Shown: positions 35,217-44,976 of the stretch, piece by piece
Position numbering within the stretch: the first letter of the stretch is position 1
Layout: every line of letters starts with the position of its first letter
Assembly (NCBI GenBank): GCA_947589095.1
Contig: CANQBX010000003.1
Location: forward strand, 1 to 64,000
Length of the DNA stretch: 64,000 nucleotides
Reading direction: 5' to 3'
Source of the DNA: an uncultured Lachnospiraceae bacterium
GTDB lineage: Bacteria > Bacillota > Clostridia > Lachnospirales > Lachnospiraceae
Notes under the pieces: model-generated
What the model was told of the DNA's origin: nothing
The model's input: the letters and a program-made list of their open reading frames with translations, nothing else
Databases searched by the model: none
Program-made: the position numbers and the translations under genes

Positions 35217-35831
35217 ATGGCGAATCGAAAGGTCTATCTGGTTGACACAGAGAATATAGGGAGCGCGTGGAAGGAACTGCTGCCGAAGAAGGGCAGCAAG
35301 GATATGCTGGTTCTGTTTTACACCGAATATTCTCCGGGAATCTCCTATGCGGACCTGGACTTCATCCGCCAGTATCCGTCCTCGTTTGAGACGGTCGAAT
35401 GTTTTCCGGGCAAGAACGGGCTGGATTTCCAGCTGGTATCCTATCTGGGATATCTGATCAAATCCGCCCCGAAGACGGACTACATCATTGTCACCAACGA
35501 TACCGGATATGACGCGGTGGTCAAGTTCTGGACAGGCCGGGATATGTCGGTGAAGAGACAGACCAAGTCAGAGCTGACGCTTCCGGAGAAGACGGAGGAG
35601 ACGGACGTTTTCGCGGAAGCGAAGGAGATGCTGAAGGGTCTCCTGTCGGATGAATATTCCGACGAAGCATATGTGGACGGGATCTTTAAGATCATCTGCG
35701 ATTATGACGCCAAACGGCTTCAGGAGCTGTATCAGGCCCTGCAGAAGGAATACACTCCTGACGGCGGAAGCGCGATCTACCGCATGATCAAGCCCCAGCT
35801 GCGTATGATTTACAAGAAGATACCGAAATGA
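35217..35831 (+). CDS. PIN/NYN-like domain protein
   Basis: 204 residues. Residues 1-115 look like a PIN-like nuclease fold: acidic VYLVDTENIGSAW at the start, KNGLDFQLVSYLGYLI in the centre and DYIIVTNDTGYDAVVKFW at the end supply the usual three or four acidic metal ligands. The remainder is helical and without known motif. ATG 35217 has GGGGAAAGG at proper distance; ATG 35211 would be too close. Likely an RNA-cutting or RNA-binding protein; the target is unknown. It stands alone before a strong bidirectional terminator. Confidence 0.72.
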   Translation: MANRKVYLVDTENIGSAWKELLPKKGSKDMLVLFYTEYSPGISYADLDFIRQYPSSFETVECFPGKNGLDFQLVSYLGYLIKSAPKTDYIIVTNDTGYDAVVKFWTGRDMSVKRQTKSELTLPEKTEETDVFAEAKEMLKGLLSDEYSDEAYVDGIFKIICDYDAKRLQELYQALQKEYTPDGGSAIYRMIKPQLRMIYKKIPK

Positions 35832-35860
35832 GTTTTGGCCATATAGGGCGCCGAAGAAGG

Positions 35861-35901
35861 AAACGCCTTCCGGAAAGCAGGATACTTTCCGGAAGGCGTT
35901 T
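35861..35901. terminator. Bidirectional terminator between convergent genes
   Basis: A 17-bp perfect inverted repeat (35861-35877 with 35885-35901; core CGCCTTCCGGAAAG) flanked by A and T runs lies between the stops at 35831 and 35947. Confidence 0.85.
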
Positions 35902-35946
35902 TGCCGTGTCGGTATGTAAAGCTTTGGCGCCGCGCCGGCGTCCGTC

Positions 35947-37026
35947 TCACCCGCGCAGTTCGTCGTATTCCACCGCCGCCAGCGTATGCAGAACCCTTCG
36001 AAGCCGCAGATGCGCGGCGTTGGCGCGGGTCGGATGCACCCGGTTATTTAAGAGCACCACATAGAGTCCGCTGTCCGGCGACACGAAGATATGGGGGCCG
36101 GTAAAGCCGTTGTGGCCGAAGCCGCTCTGGTCGAAGAACTGCCCCGAATAGCTGTAATAGCCGTTGGCCAGATGAAAGCCCAGTCCCCGGTTCTCATCCA
36201 TGCCGGGCGTATAGTTGCGGATCGCCGTATCGAAGATCCGCCGCGGCAGATAGGTCTCGCCCTCCAGCGCTCCGTGGCCGGTCAGCATCCGGGCGAAGCG
36301 GATGCAGTCCTCCAGGTCGGAGAAGACGCCCGCGTTGCCGGATACGCCGTTTAAGAACCGGGCGTTTTCATCGTGGACCCGGCCGCACAGCCAGGCGCCG
36401 GTCTTATGGTCGCGCTCGGTGAAGGCCGTGTTCGACGGATCGACGGGCCGGTCGACCGGGTGGTAGCCGGTATGGGTCATGCCCAGGGGGCCGAAGACCT
36501 CCTCCTGCGCCAGAACGTCCAGCGTCTTTCCGCTTATGCGCTCCAGCAGCTTTCCCAGAAGGATAAAGCCCATGCAGCTGTATATTTCCTTCGTCCCCGG
36601 CTGGTATTCCAGCGGCTGGTGCAGCAGGAACTCTGCCGCGTCGTCGCCGGGCTTCATATAGTCTTCCAGCATGATGTGGGCCGGGAACCCGGATGTGTGT
36701 GTCAGCAGATGGAAAATGGAAATGCCCTGCTTATCTTCCGGTACCATGTCCCCGAAGTGCAGGGGCAGCATATCCGCCAGATCCAGCTTTCCCGCGGCGA
36801 TATACCGCAGGGTGATCATGGTGGTGGACAGGATCTTGGTGACGGACGCCATGTCATATAAGGTATGTTCGTCGACGGGCGCGGCGTCTTCTGTGTAAGA
36901 GGTGGTTCCGAAAACTTCTTTTACATAGAGCCGGTTCCGGTCTCCGATAGCCAGCGCGGCGGAAGGGATCTGCTTCTCTTCCACGGCCCGGCGGATCCAT
37001 TGGATCGATCTTGCAAATGGTTCCAT
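35947..37026 (-). CDS. Serine hydrolase, class C beta-lactamase-like
   Basis: 359 residues of the beta-lactamase/penicillin-binding-protein-like esterase group (EstB type). The SxxK nucleophile motif is SVTK (~residue 67), and the third motif is HNG in GHNGFTGPH. The second motif appears as YSC (IYSCMGFILLG) rather than YxN. No signal peptide, so it acts inside the cell, perhaps as an esterase or peptidase. ATG 37026 is preferred (AAAGGCG upstream) over ATG 37047. A perfect promoter lies 111 bp upstream. Confidence 0.85.
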   Translation of the reverse strand: MEPFARSIQWIRRAVEEKQIPSAALAIGDRNRLYVKEVFGTTSYTEDAAPVDEHTLYDMASVTKILSTTMITLRYIAAGKLDLADMLPLHFGDMVPEDKQGISIFHLLTHTSGFPAHIMLEDYMKPGDDAAEFLLHQPLEYQPGTKEIYSCMGFILLGKLLERISGKTLDVLAQEEVFGPLGMTHTGYHPVDRPVDPSNTAFTERDHKTGAWLCGRVHDENARFLNGVSGNAGVFSDLEDCIRFARMLTGHGALEGETYLPRRIFDTAIRNYTPGMDENRGLGFHLANGYYSYSGQFFDQSGFGHNGFTGPHIFVSPDSGLYVVLLNNRVHPTRANAAHLRLRRVLHTLAAVEYDELRG

Positions 37027-37137
37027 ATATTCGCCTTTCTCGCGCACCGCGGCGCGGATGTCTGGTTGCCCCGCCGGTCCGGCGCTCTGTTTTGCTTTGT
37101 CCGGACGCCGGTTCGGCGTAGTAGGATATCTGCCGAG

Positions 37138-37166
37138 ATTATACTATATGAAATAAAAGTTGTCAA
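37138..37166 (-). promoter_or_regulatory. Promoter of the serine hydrolase gene
   Basis: On the minus strand: TTGACA (37166-37161), 17-bp spacer, TATAAT (37143-37138). A consensus promoter divergent from the opp promoter 42 bp away. Confidence 0.85.
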
Positions 37167-37207
37167 TTGCGCGGGAATCGCGAAATAAACGTTCATACAT
37201 GATTTCA

Positions 37208-37236
37208 TTGACAAACAGGGGCAATTCTGTTATAAA
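37208..37236 (+). promoter_or_regulatory. Promoter of the opp-type operon
   Basis: TTGACA (37208-37213), 17-bp spacer, TATAAA (37231-37236). Confidence 0.8.
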
Positions 37237-37242
37237 TACAAG

Positions 37243-37489
37243 GAGCAGACTGGCGCTTCATCAATGCAGAACTGTAAAGTAAATAAGCGCTGTAAGAGGA
37301 AGGCAAACAGACTGAGCACGAAGACGTGTCACAGAGTTTGCTTCTTATTATACTTAGGGCTTATTGTTGTCAGGCGCTTAGCGGACGGCCATCCTGCTGA
37401 TCGGGGGAGTTTGGGCCGGCGGACGAAGCGGCAGGGCGCGGTCTGTGGATCCTGTAATGGGTTAAAAAGAGAAAGAGAGGATGAAAACT
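37243..37489 (+). other. Long 5' leader of the opp-type operon
   Basis: About 245 bases lie between the promoter and the start of the binding-protein gene. No known riboswitch was recognised. A very short ORF (ATG near 37264) lacks a clear ribosome-binding site. Length suggests post-transcriptional control, but nothing specific can be shown. Confidence 0.3.
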
Positions 37490-39571
37490 ATGTGCAAGAA
37501 CAAGAGACTGCTCGCGCTTCTTCTGGCGGGAGCGATGGCTCTCAGCCTGGCGGGCTGCGGCGGTTCCGGAGACAGCGCCGGTACGACGGCGGCCGGCGGT
37601 GACACCGGGGCGACGACGGCAGCGGCCGGCGGGAGTTCGGATGAAACGACGGCAGCGGCGGAGAATGCGGAGCCGTCCGTGTACCGCACCCTGTACTCCA
37701 GCGAAGTGACCACGCTGAACTACCTGACCAGCGGCAGCACCAACGACTGGTCCATCGGCGCCAATGTGGTCGACAGCCTGATCGAGTACGACAAGTACGG
37801 CAATGTGATCCCGTCTCTGGCAGAGTCCTGGGAGAGCAACGACGACATGACCGAGTGGACGTTCCATATTCGCAAGGGTGTCAAGTGGGTCGATAAGAAC
37901 GGCAATGAGGTCGCCGACGTGACCGCCAACGACTGGGTGACGACCGCTCAGTATGTGAACGACGCCCGCAACGATTCCGACAACCAGTATATGTACTCCA
38001 CCGGCTCCGTTGTGACCAACGCCCAGGCGTACTACGATTACACCGCTTATCTGCTGGACTGCGAGACCTACGGCTTCGAGGAAGGCGATGAGAATGCGGT
38101 CGATGACGAAGGCAATGCCATCGAGGTTGTGGAGCCTGTCGATCCGGCGTCCATCGGCGTGAAGGCGACGGATGATTACACGCTGGTGATCAGCCTGGAT
38201 CAGCCCTGCCCGTTCTTCTTAAGCGTACTGAGCTACACCACCTTCATGCCGGTCTATGGACCGTTCCTTGAGGAAGTGGGCAGCCAGTTCGGTCTGGACG
38301 CGGACAGCCTGCTGTACTGCGGCGCTTACATACTTTCCAGCTTTGAGCCGCAGCAGGAGCATGTGCTGACCAAGAACCCGACCTATTGGGATAAGGACAA
38401 TGTATTTATCGACGAGATCCGCGAGACCTACAACGCGGAGGCTTCCAGCATCAGCCTTCAGATGTATCTGGACGGCGAGGTGGACGGCGCCAGCATCGAT
38501 ACCAACCTGCTTGACAGCATGCTGCAGGATGAGACGACCAAGAATCTGATCCACACGACCCGCCGCGACATCGCTTACAGCTACTGGTATATGTTCAACT
38601 TCAACCCGCAGTTCGACGACGTCTATGAGCCGGAGAACTGGAAGATCGCGGTAAACAACGTAAACTTCCGTAAGGCTCTGATGGCTGGTCTGGACCGTGT
38701 GCGTTCCATGACCGTATATGATCCGTACAACCCGGAGAACATGATCAGCAATACCGTAACCCCGGCGACCTTCGCTGTGGGCGCAGGCAAGGATTTCACC
38801 CAGTATGACGCTCTGAAGCCCTATTCAGACGGAGACAGCTTTGACGAGGCGGCTGCGATCGAGTATCGCGACAAGGCCCGCGCCGAACTGGAAGCGGCCG
38901 GCTGCACATTCCCGATCAAGGTGCTGGTTTCCTACAATCCGACGACCTCCAACTGGGATCATGAGTGCCAGCTTGAGGAGCAGCAGCTGGAAGGCCTTCT
39001 GGGAACCGACTTCATCGATATTATCGTCGAGGCTGGTCCGGAGACCGGATTCCTGGCGGCTGTCCGCCGTTCCGGCAAATACGCGTTCATGCTCTGCAAC
39101 TGGGGCGCTGACTATGCGGATCCGCAGACCTGGACCGAGCCCTTCGGCATTGATAACAGCTACAACGGCTGGGACAAGAGCGAAGATCCGACCACCAAGG
39201 CCCTGTTTGCCCAGTGGTATGAACTGGTTTACGGCACCGACGCGGCAGTCGCGGAAGGCCTGGATGTAGATCCCAACGGCGGCGTAGTCGGCGCGGCGCA
39301 GATCTATGACGACGAGGAGGCCCGCTATGAGGCGTTTGCCAACGCGGAAGCCCTGCTTCTGGAGAATGCGGTCGTGATCCCGTACAAGATCTCCGGTTAC
39401 AGCTACACGATCTCCAACGTCAATCCGCTGGAAGGCGAGTATGCTCCTTACGGTGTGGCGCTGCAGCGCTTTAAGTACCAGAAGCTCTATGACACTTCCA
39501 TGAATATGGATGAGTTCAACGCTGCTTATGCGCAGTGGGAGACCGAGCGTGCCGCTGCTATTGCAGAGTAA
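37490..39571 (+). CDS. Oligopeptide-type ABC transporter binding lipoprotein (OppA-like)
   Basis: 693 residues, SBP_bac_5 family. The lipobox is LSLAGC and a Gly/Thr/Ala spacer follows. The family core begins TTLNYLTSGSTNDWSIGANV, with ESNDDMTEWTFHIRKGVKW and DNYSYWYM-like central parts (ISDIAYSYWYMFNFNPQF region), and the C-terminal half has the cluster-C pattern. Start ATG 37490 is chosen since GAGAGG lies ten bases before it, while an ATG at 37481 is adjacent to that site. It delivers peptides, or oligosaccharides as some members do, to OppB/C. Large size fits long ligands. Confidence 0.9.
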   Translation: MCKNKRLLALLLAGAMALSLAGCGGSGDSAGTTAAGGDTGATTAAAGGSSDETTAAAENAEPSVYRTLYSSEVTTLNYLTSGSTNDWSIGANVVDSLIEYDKYGNVIPSLAESWESNDDMTEWTFHIRKGVKWVDKNGNEVADVTANDWVTTAQYVNDARNDSDNQYMYSTGSVVTNAQAYYDYTAYLLDCETYGFEEGDENAVDDEGNAIEVVEPVDPASIGVKATDDYTLVISLDQPCPFFLSVLSYTTFMPVYGPFLEEVGSQFGLDADSLLYCGAYILSSFEPQQEHVLTKNPTYWDKDNVFIDEIRETYNAEASSISLQMYLDGEVDGASIDTNLLDSMLQDETTKNLIHTTRRDIAYSYWYMFNFNPQFDDVYEPENWKIAVNNVNFRKALMAGLDRVRSMTVYDPYNPENMISNTVTPATFAVGAGKDFTQYDALKPYSDGDSFDEAAAIEYRDKARAELEAAGCTFPIKVLVSYNPTTSNWDHECQLEEQQLEGLLGTDFIDIIVEAGPETGFLAAVRRSGKYAFMLCNWGADYADPQTWTEPFGIDNSYNGWDKSEDPTTKALFAQWYELVYGTDAAVAEGLDVDPNGGVVGAAQIYDDEEARYEAFANAEALLLENAVVIPYKISGYSYTISNVNPLEGEYAPYGVALQRFKYQKLYDTSMNMDEFNAAYAQWETERAAAIAE

Positions 39572-39671
39572 GGAACAGATCGGCGCGTTAAGCAGGCTGG
39601 TTCCGCGGCCGTCCGGTCATACGGCGCGCCGTTCTGACAGCAGGCTTACGCGGAGGTAAGAACAGAATGAT

Positions 39672-39762
39672 ACCGCGCCGGGCTTTGGCCTGGCGCGGTC
39701 ATGCGGTTTTACCGGATCGTCTGTGACGTCGGGAAGGCGCCAGGGATTATCCGGTAAAACCG
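39672..39762. repeat. Two hairpins between binding protein and permease genes
   Basis: ACCGCGCC / GGCGCGGT (39672-39679, 39692-39699) and a 14-bp stem CGGTTTTACCGGAT (39704-39717) with its complement at 39749-39762. In the 288-bp gap of an ABC operon, such stems usually protect the upstream mRNA or reduce read-through, so the binding protein is made in excess. No gene is present in the gap. Confidence 0.55.
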
Positions 39763-39859
39763 TATAATGCGGGGTGTTCCGGACTGTGTCCGGGGACGCG
39801 GCGGACCGGGAGTCCGCGCGGTGCGACATAGGTGAAAAGCAGAAAAGGAGGAAGCGACA

Positions 39860-40810
39860 TTGGCGAAATATATTTTCAAGCGAATCCTGCACGCCATTTT
39901 TACGCTGCTGATCGTTATCACGATCGTGTTCGCGCTCCTCAGGCAGATGCCGATCGAGGGGTATTTCAACAACATCGACAAGCTGACGGACGCGCAGGTG
40001 CATGCAGGCCTTACAAGGCTTGGCCTTACGAGGCCGCTGCCGATCCAGATCTGGAATTATCTGGTTCAGGTGTTCCACGGCGATCTGGGCGTATCCAACA
40101 AATTCCGTGACGGATATTCCATTGCCAAGATCATTGCGGGCAAGGCGCCGATCTCCATCAAGCTGGGACTGATCAGCCTCGTGGTGTCGCTGATCGTGGG
40201 AATGTCCATGGGCATCATGATGGCGCGGTCCACCCGGACAAAGTGGAAGCTGTGGGACAAATTCGGAACCGTGTTCATCGTCATTATCCAGGCGGTGCCG
40301 TCGGCAGTGTACCACCTGCTGATCCAGCTGTACGGCAGCAGCCTTCTGGGAGTGTCCATGCTTTTCAAAGAGGAACAGCTGATGACCTGGATCCTGCCGA
40401 TCTTCTCCCTGTCCATCGGCAATATCGCCTACTACGCTATGTGGCTGCGGCGTTATATGGTGGACGAGGCCAATAAGGACTATATCCGCCTGGCCCGGGC
40501 GAAGGGCGTGCCCTCCGGCCGCATCAGCCGCCAGCACGTCTTCCGCAACGCGGTGGTACCGCTGGTGCAGTATCTGCCCAACTCGATCCTCCTGACGATC
40601 GTGGGTTCCCTCTATGTGGAGAGCCTTTATTCGATCCCCGGTATGGGAGGCCTGCTTGTCCAGGTGATCAAGCTGCAGGACAATACCATGGTTCTCGCGC
40701 TGGTACTGATCTACTCGGCGATCTCGGTCCTGGGACTGCTGCTCGGCGACCTCGCCATGGGTCTTGCTGATCCGCGGATCAGCTTCGTGAAGAAAGAAGG
40801 TGCTCGCTGA
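39860..40810 (+). CDS. Oligopeptide-type ABC permease (OppB-like)
   Basis: 316 residues, six membrane segments. The N-terminus (YIFKRILHAIFTLLIVITIV) and the loop with YIRLARAKGVPSGRISRQH are the DppB/OppB pattern; this loop contacts the ATPases. TTG 39860 is used (AAAAGGAGGAAG upstream). Its stop overlaps the OppC start by one base (TGATG). A segment EGYFNNIDKLTDAQVHAGL follows the first helix, longer than in the shortest members. Confidence 0.93.
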   Translation: MAKYIFKRILHAIFTLLIVITIVFALLRQMPIEGYFNNIDKLTDAQVHAGLTRLGLTRPLPIQIWNYLVQVFHGDLGVSNKFRDGYSIAKIIAGKAPISIKLGLISLVVSLIVGMSMGIMMARSTRTKWKLWDKFGTVFIVIIQAVPSAVYHLLIQLYGSSLLGVSMLFKEEQLMTWILPIFSLSIGNIAYYAMWLRRYMVDEANKDYIRLARAKGVPSGRISRQHVFRNAVVPLVQYLPNSILLTIVGSLYVESLYSIPGMGGLLVQVIKLQDNTMVLALVLIYSAISVLGLLLGDLAMGLADPRISFVKKEGAR

Positions 40811-41838
40811 TGACATTGCGCGGAATGAAAGAATCCCAGCTGGAACAGTCCCTGGAGACCCAGCTTAAGAAGGATCTGAACCCGGCGGAGGCTTACGCGG
40901 ATCTGCCGGAGGACGAACTGTTCACCGTGGCCGATTTCGACCACGCGGCGGCGGAGCGGGGCGGCTATTCCAACTACTCCTACTGGGGCGCGACCCTGCG
41001 GGCGTTCTTCAAGAATAAAGTGGCTGTGTTCTTCCTGTGCGTGATCGCGGCGCTTCTGCTGTTCACGTTTGTCCAGCCGCTTCTGCCCGGACAGCTGGAT
41101 CCCAAGACCATTTATGACGATCCGGCTACCGGAAGGCAGTACATCAACCATCCGCCGGATGAGCAGTTCTGGTTCGGCACCAACGCCATCGGCCAGGATC
41201 TGTGGGCCAGGACATGGGCCGGAACCCGGACCTCCCTGGGTATCGGTTTCGTGGTGGCCTGCTTCGAGGCTCTGTTCGGCACCCTGATGGGAACCCTGTG
41301 GGGCTATGTGCGGAAGCTGGACGCGCTTTTTACGGAGATCTATAATGTATTTGACAATATTCCCCAGACGCTGATCCTGATCCTGGTATCCTATATCATG
41401 CGTCCGGGCGTCACGACGATCATATTCGCCCTGTGTCTGACCGGGTGGCTGGGTATGGCCCGGTTCATCCGCAACCAGATCGTGATCATCCGCGACCGGG
41501 ATTACAACCTTGCGTCCCGTACGTTAGGTATCGGAACCGGCAGGATCATTACCAAGAACCTGCTTCCGTATCTGGTGTCGGTCATCGCCCTGCGCGTGTC
41601 CCTGGCGATCCCGTCGGCCATCGGCAACGAGGTGTTTGTCACTTACATCGGCATCGGTCTTCCGACGGACATTCCGTCCCTGGGCAACCTGGTGCAGGCG
41701 GGCCGTGTGCTGATGAGCCAGGCGCCGCTTCGGTATCAGCTGCTGTTCCCGACGACGGTGCTGGCGATCATTACCATTTCCATGTACATCGTCGGCAACT
41801 CCTTCGCGGACGCGGCCGACCCGAAGAACCATGTTTAG
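40810..41838 (+). CDS. Oligopeptide-type ABC permease (OppC-like)
   Basis: 342 residues. A cytoplasmic N-terminus of ~65 residues leads to the first helix (KNKVAVFFLCVIAALLLF). Next come the conserved FGTNAIGQDLWARTWAGTR and the ATPase-contact loop RDRDYNLASRTLGIGTGRII. OppC partners of OppB have exactly this layout. Translationally coupled to OppB. Confidence 0.93.
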   Translation: MTLRGMKESQLEQSLETQLKKDLNPAEAYADLPEDELFTVADFDHAAAERGGYSNYSYWGATLRAFFKNKVAVFFLCVIAALLLFTFVQPLLPGQLDPKTIYDDPATGRQYINHPPDEQFWFGTNAIGQDLWARTWAGTRTSLGIGFVVACFEALFGTLMGTLWGYVRKLDALFTEIYNVFDNIPQTLILILVSYIMRPGVTTIIFALCLTGWLGMARFIRNQIVIIRDRDYNLASRTLGIGTGRIITKNLLPYLVSVIALRVSLAIPSAIGNEVFVTYIGIGLPTDIPSLGNLVQAGRVLMSQAPLRYQLLFPTTVLAIITISMYIVGNSFADAADPKNHV

Positions 41839-41840
41839 GA

Positions 41841-41939
41841 GGAAGGCAAATGCGAAGCATTTCTCGGAATGCCTTCCGACGACTTGGCAGGTCCGCGAAG
41901 CGGGCGTGCCGTTACCATGAAAGAGGGAGGCAAATGCGA
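41841..41939 (+). repeat. Hairpin-rich duplication of the oppD ribosome-binding region
   Basis: GGCAAATGCGA occurs at 41845-41855 and again at 41929-41939 over the real oppD start. Between the copies is an ~84-bp segment with stems GGAAGGCA / TGCCTTCC (41841-41848, 41870-41877), AAATGC-GAA-GCATTT and a second GCGAAGC core at 41895-41901. It looks like insertion of a palindromic unit with duplication of the site, leaving the oppD ribosome-binding site rebuilt. Confidence 0.6.
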
Positions 41940-43234
41940 TGACAAAACATACAGAGCCCTTACTTTCGGTTCGTGACCTGAACTTTAAGTTTAACCTGCG
42001 GGGCCAGGTACTTCACGCGCTCCGCGATATTTCCCTGGATGTGTATCCCGGCGAGAGCCTGGCAATCGTCGGCGAGTCCGGTTCCGGCAAGAGCGTCTTT
42101 GTCAAATGCCTGATGGGCTTAAATGATATGAACGGCTTCGTGGAAAGCGGAAGCATCGAGTACGACGGAAAGGACCTGACCCTGCTTAAGACAGACGCGG
42201 ACTGGAAAAGCATCCGCGGCAGCAAGATCGCCATGGTTCTGCAGGACCCGATGACCAGCTTAAATCCCTTAAAGACCATCGGATGGCAGATCGAGGAGGC
42301 GGTGACGCTCCATCAGGGACTGAAAGGCGCTGAGGCGAAGAAGGCGGTCTGCAATATTCTGGAAGAGGTCGGCATCTCCGATCCGGAGCGCCGCGCGAAG
42401 CAGTATCCCCATGAATTCTCCGGCGGCATGCGCCAGCGCGTGGTCATCGCCATCGCCATGGCCTGCCGGCCCGAGATCCTGATCTGCGACGAGCCCACGA
42501 CGGCCCTGGATGTGACGATCCAGGCCCAGATCCTGGGACTGATCAAGGATATGCAGAAGAAATATAATTTAACGACGATCTATATCACCCATGATCTGGG
42601 CGTCGTCGCCAATGTGGCGGACCGCATAGCGGTCATGTACGCCGGCGAGATCGTGGAGGTGGGGACCAGCGACGAGGTCTTCTACGACCCGCGCCATCCC
42701 TACACCTGGGCGCTTCTGTCGAGCCTTCCCCAGCTGGGCGTGAAAGGCGAGCCGCTGTATTCCATCGAGGGAACGCCTCCCAACCTGTTCTATGAGGTGA
42801 AGGGCGACGCCTTTGCGCCGAGGAATCCGAAGGCACTCAAGATCGATTATGTGAAGCGTCCGCCTATGTTCGCGGTTACCGCGACTCACAGCGCCCGGAC
42901 CTGGCTCATCGATCCGCGGGCTCCGAAGGTGGATCCGCCGGAGCATATTCTGGTGCTGCGGGAGAGAGGCAAGGATCTGGTAGCCAAGGCTGCCGCGGAG
43001 GGAATGATATCTACCGGCGCGGCGATGCATGTATCGGAAGCTGAGATGACCGGCGATGCGGCGGGAATGTCTGTGTCGGAAACGCTGCAGCCTGTCGGGA
43101 CGGAAGCGTCTGCGCCGGGAATGCAGCAGCCCGGTGAGGCGGGAGCGTCTGTATCGGGAACGCAGCAGTCCGGCGAGAGCAAGATGTCCGCGCCGCACAC
43201 AGATGGAGATAAGGAGGTGACCGCCCGTGGCTGA
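41939..43234 (+). CDS. Oligopeptide-type ABC ATPase (OppD-like)
   Basis: 431 residues. Walker A is GESGSGKSV, signature [14 protein letters not shown], Walker [12 protein letters not shown] and H-loop [10 protein letters not shown]; the oligopeptide C-terminal domain ([14 protein letters not shown]) follows. The last ~75 residues are a Ser/Gly/Ala/Gln tail with degenerate repeats ([17 protein letters not shown]), absent from usual OppD proteins of 320-350 residues. GGGAGG lies upstream of ATG 41939. The stop overlaps the OppF start. Confidence 0.92.
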   Translation: MTKHTEPLLSVRDLNFKFNLRGQVLHALRDISLDVYPGESLAIVGESGSGKSVFVKCLMGLNDMNGFVESGSIEYDGKDLTLLKTDADWKSIRGSKIAMVLQDPMTSLNPLKTIGWQIEEAVTLHQGLKGAEAKKAVCNILEEVGISDPERRAKQYPHEFSGGMRQRVVIAIAMACRPEILICDEPTTALDVTIQAQILGLIKDMQKKYNLTTIYITHDLGVVANVADRIAVMYAGEIVEVGTSDEVFYDPRHPYTWALLSSLPQLGVKGEPLYSIEGTPPNLFYEVKGDAFAPRNPKALKIDYVKRPPMFAVTATHSARTWLIDPRAPKVDPPEHILVLRERGKDLVAKAAAEGMISTGAAMHVSEAEMTGDAAGMSVSETLQPVGTEASAPGMQQPGEAGASVSGTQQSGESKMSAPHTDGDKEVTARG

Positions 43235-44180
43235 GAAAACGCTCGATACGCGCAGGAAGATGCTGGAGGTGGATCACATCAGCGTCCATTTCGGCAAGAA
43301 GCGTCACCCGTTCGTGGCGGTTGACGACGTCTCCTTTGACATTTACCAGGGCGAGACCTTCGGTCTGGTCGGCGAGTCCGGTTCCGGCAAGACCACGATC
43401 GGCCGCGCCATTATCCGTGCCAACCCGCTGGCCTCCGGCGAGATCCGTCTGGACGGCAAGCGCATTTCCGGACGTCTCTCTACGGCGGACGACCGGCAGG
43501 TGACCCGCGACGTGCAGATGATCTTCCAGGATCCTATGGATTCCTTAAATGAGCGCGCCAAGGTCGGTTATATCGTGGCCGAGGGCCTCTACGCCCCGGG
43601 CCGCCATGTGAGCGAGGAAGAGCGGCGGAAGCTGGTGGATAAGGCGCTTCTGGACGTAGGCCTTCTGCCTGAGTTCTCCAGCCGGTTCCCCCACGAGTTC
43701 TCCGGCGGCCAGCGCCAGCGTATCGGAATCGCCCGCGCGCTGGTTCTGAGCCCGAAATTTATCGTGGCCGACGAGCCCATCTCGGCGCTGGACGTGTCGA
43801 TCCGGGCCCAGGTGTTAAACCTCCTGTCGGCGCTTCAGAAGGAGAGAGGGCTGACCTACCTGTTCATCGCCCACGATCTGTCGGTGGTGCGCTTCATCTG
43901 CGACCGCATCGCCGTCATCCACAAGGGTCATATCGTGGAGCTGGCCGAGAGTGAGCAGCTGTTCGCCCATCCGCTCCATCCGTATACGAGGTCGCTCTTG
44001 TCGGCGATCCCGCAGCCGGATCCGATCGTGGAGCGGAACAAGACGCTCCTGGTCTATGATCCGTCCTGCCACGACTATTCGGTGGATAAGCCGGTCTGGG
44101 AGGAGATCGAAGAAGGACATTTTATTCTGGGCAATCAGAAGGAGCTGGCGGAGTACCGGAAGGTGCTGGAGTCTGAATAG
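43227..44180 (+). CDS. Oligopeptide-type ABC ATPase (OppF-like)
   Basis: 317 residues. Walker A is [13 protein letters not shown], signature [14 protein letters not shown], Walker [13 protein letters not shown] and H-loop [11 protein letters not shown]; the C-terminal peptide-transporter extension includes [19 protein letters not shown] 43227 with AAGGAGG upstream. Together with OppD it forms the ATPase heterodimer of the operon. Followed after 96 bp by the pectin acetylesterase gene, with no terminator seen, so that gene may be co-transcribed. Confidence 0.92.
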   Translation: MAEKTLDTRRKMLEVDHISVHFGKKRHPFVAVDDVSFDIYQGETFGLVGESGSGKTTIGRAIIRANPLASGEIRLDGKRISGRLSTADDRQVTRDVQMIFQDPMDSLNERAKVGYIVAEGLYAPGRHVSEEERRKLVDKALLDVGLLPEFSSRFPHEFSGGQRQRIGIARALVLSPKFIVADEPISALDVSIRAQVLNLLSALQKERGLTYLFIAHDLSVVRFICDRIAVIHKGHIVELAESEQLFAHPLHPYTRSLLSAIPQPDPIVERNKTLLVYDPSCHDYSVDKPVWEEIEEGHFILGNQKELAEYRKVLESE

Positions 44181-44276
44181 AGAAAATCAAATAAAAGGGC
44201 TGCTGCCGGAATGAAACGCTCTGTGCCGGAGACTGCAGATATAGGCTGCATAGCTGAATAAACGGAGAGAGAAGAT

Positions 44277-44927
44277 ATGAAAAAGATCATTTGGGTGGGC
44301 GATTCCACCGTGGCATTCAACCAGATCGCATCCTATCCTCAGACCGGGATTGGTCAGGAGTTCGGAAGGTACATAAAGAGGGACTGGGTGGTTCTGGACT
44401 ACGCGAAGAACGGGGAAAGCAGCAAGAGCTTCTATGACGGAGGGTTGTTTGAACCCGCGAAGGAGGTCATGGAGGAGGGCGACCTTCTGCTGATTGAATT
44501 CGGACACAACGATGAGAAGCCGGACGAGAGGCGCCGCACAGAACCGCGTTCCTCCTATCAGGAATACCTGATGGAATACATCCGGGCGGCCCGTGAAAAG
44601 AAGGCGCAGCCGGTGCTGATCACGCCGCTGTCCAGAAGACTTTTTGGGGAAGACGGGAAGATCGAGAACAGCCACGGGGATTATCCGGCGGCGGTCATTG
44701 AGCTCGGAGAGCGGGAAGGCGTGCCGGTGGTGGATCTGACCGAGAGGAGCCGCGTTCTCTATGAGACGGCCGGCGACGAAGCGAGCCGGAAATGGTTTGT
44801 CTATGATCACAAGAAGAACCGGCAGGACAACACCCATCTTCATTACGAAGGCGCGGTGCGGATGGCGGGCCTGGTGGCGGACGGCTTCCGGGATCTGGGA
44901 GGCATTTATAAGGATATTCTGGCGTAG
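44277..44927 (+). CDS. Rhamnogalacturonan acetylesterase-like SGNH hydrolase (CE12)
   Basis: 216 residues. The SGNH blocks are present: block I GDSTVAF (Ser10), block III GHNDEK, and the Asp/His pair in DNTHLHYEGA. The overall pattern is that of RhgT-like rhamnogalacturonan acetylesterases, which take O-acetyl groups from galacturonate residues of rhamnogalacturonan I. No signal peptide, so it acts on imported oligomers. AGAGAGAAG lies upstream of ATG 44277. The opp-type transporter upstream and GH43 downstream support this role. Confidence 0.87.
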   Translation: MKKIIWVGDSTVAFNQIASYPQTGIGQEFGRYIKRDWVVLDYAKNGESSKSFYDGGLFEPAKEVMEEGDLLLIEFGHNDEKPDERRRTEPRSSYQEYLMEYIRAAREKKAQPVLITPLSRRLFGEDGKIENSHGDYPAAVIELGEREGVPVVDLTERSRVLYETAGDEASRKWFVYDHKKNRQDNTHLHYEGAVRMAGLVADGFRDLGGIYKDILA

Positions 44928-44976
44928 TACGGCCGCGCCGGAATCGTGATTTATAATTTACCAAGGAGGCGGTACA

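Noticed and set aside
39740..39768. Separate promoter for the oppB-like gene
   Set aside because: A TATAAT is present at 39763 but there is no acceptable -35 box and the region is explained by hairpins.
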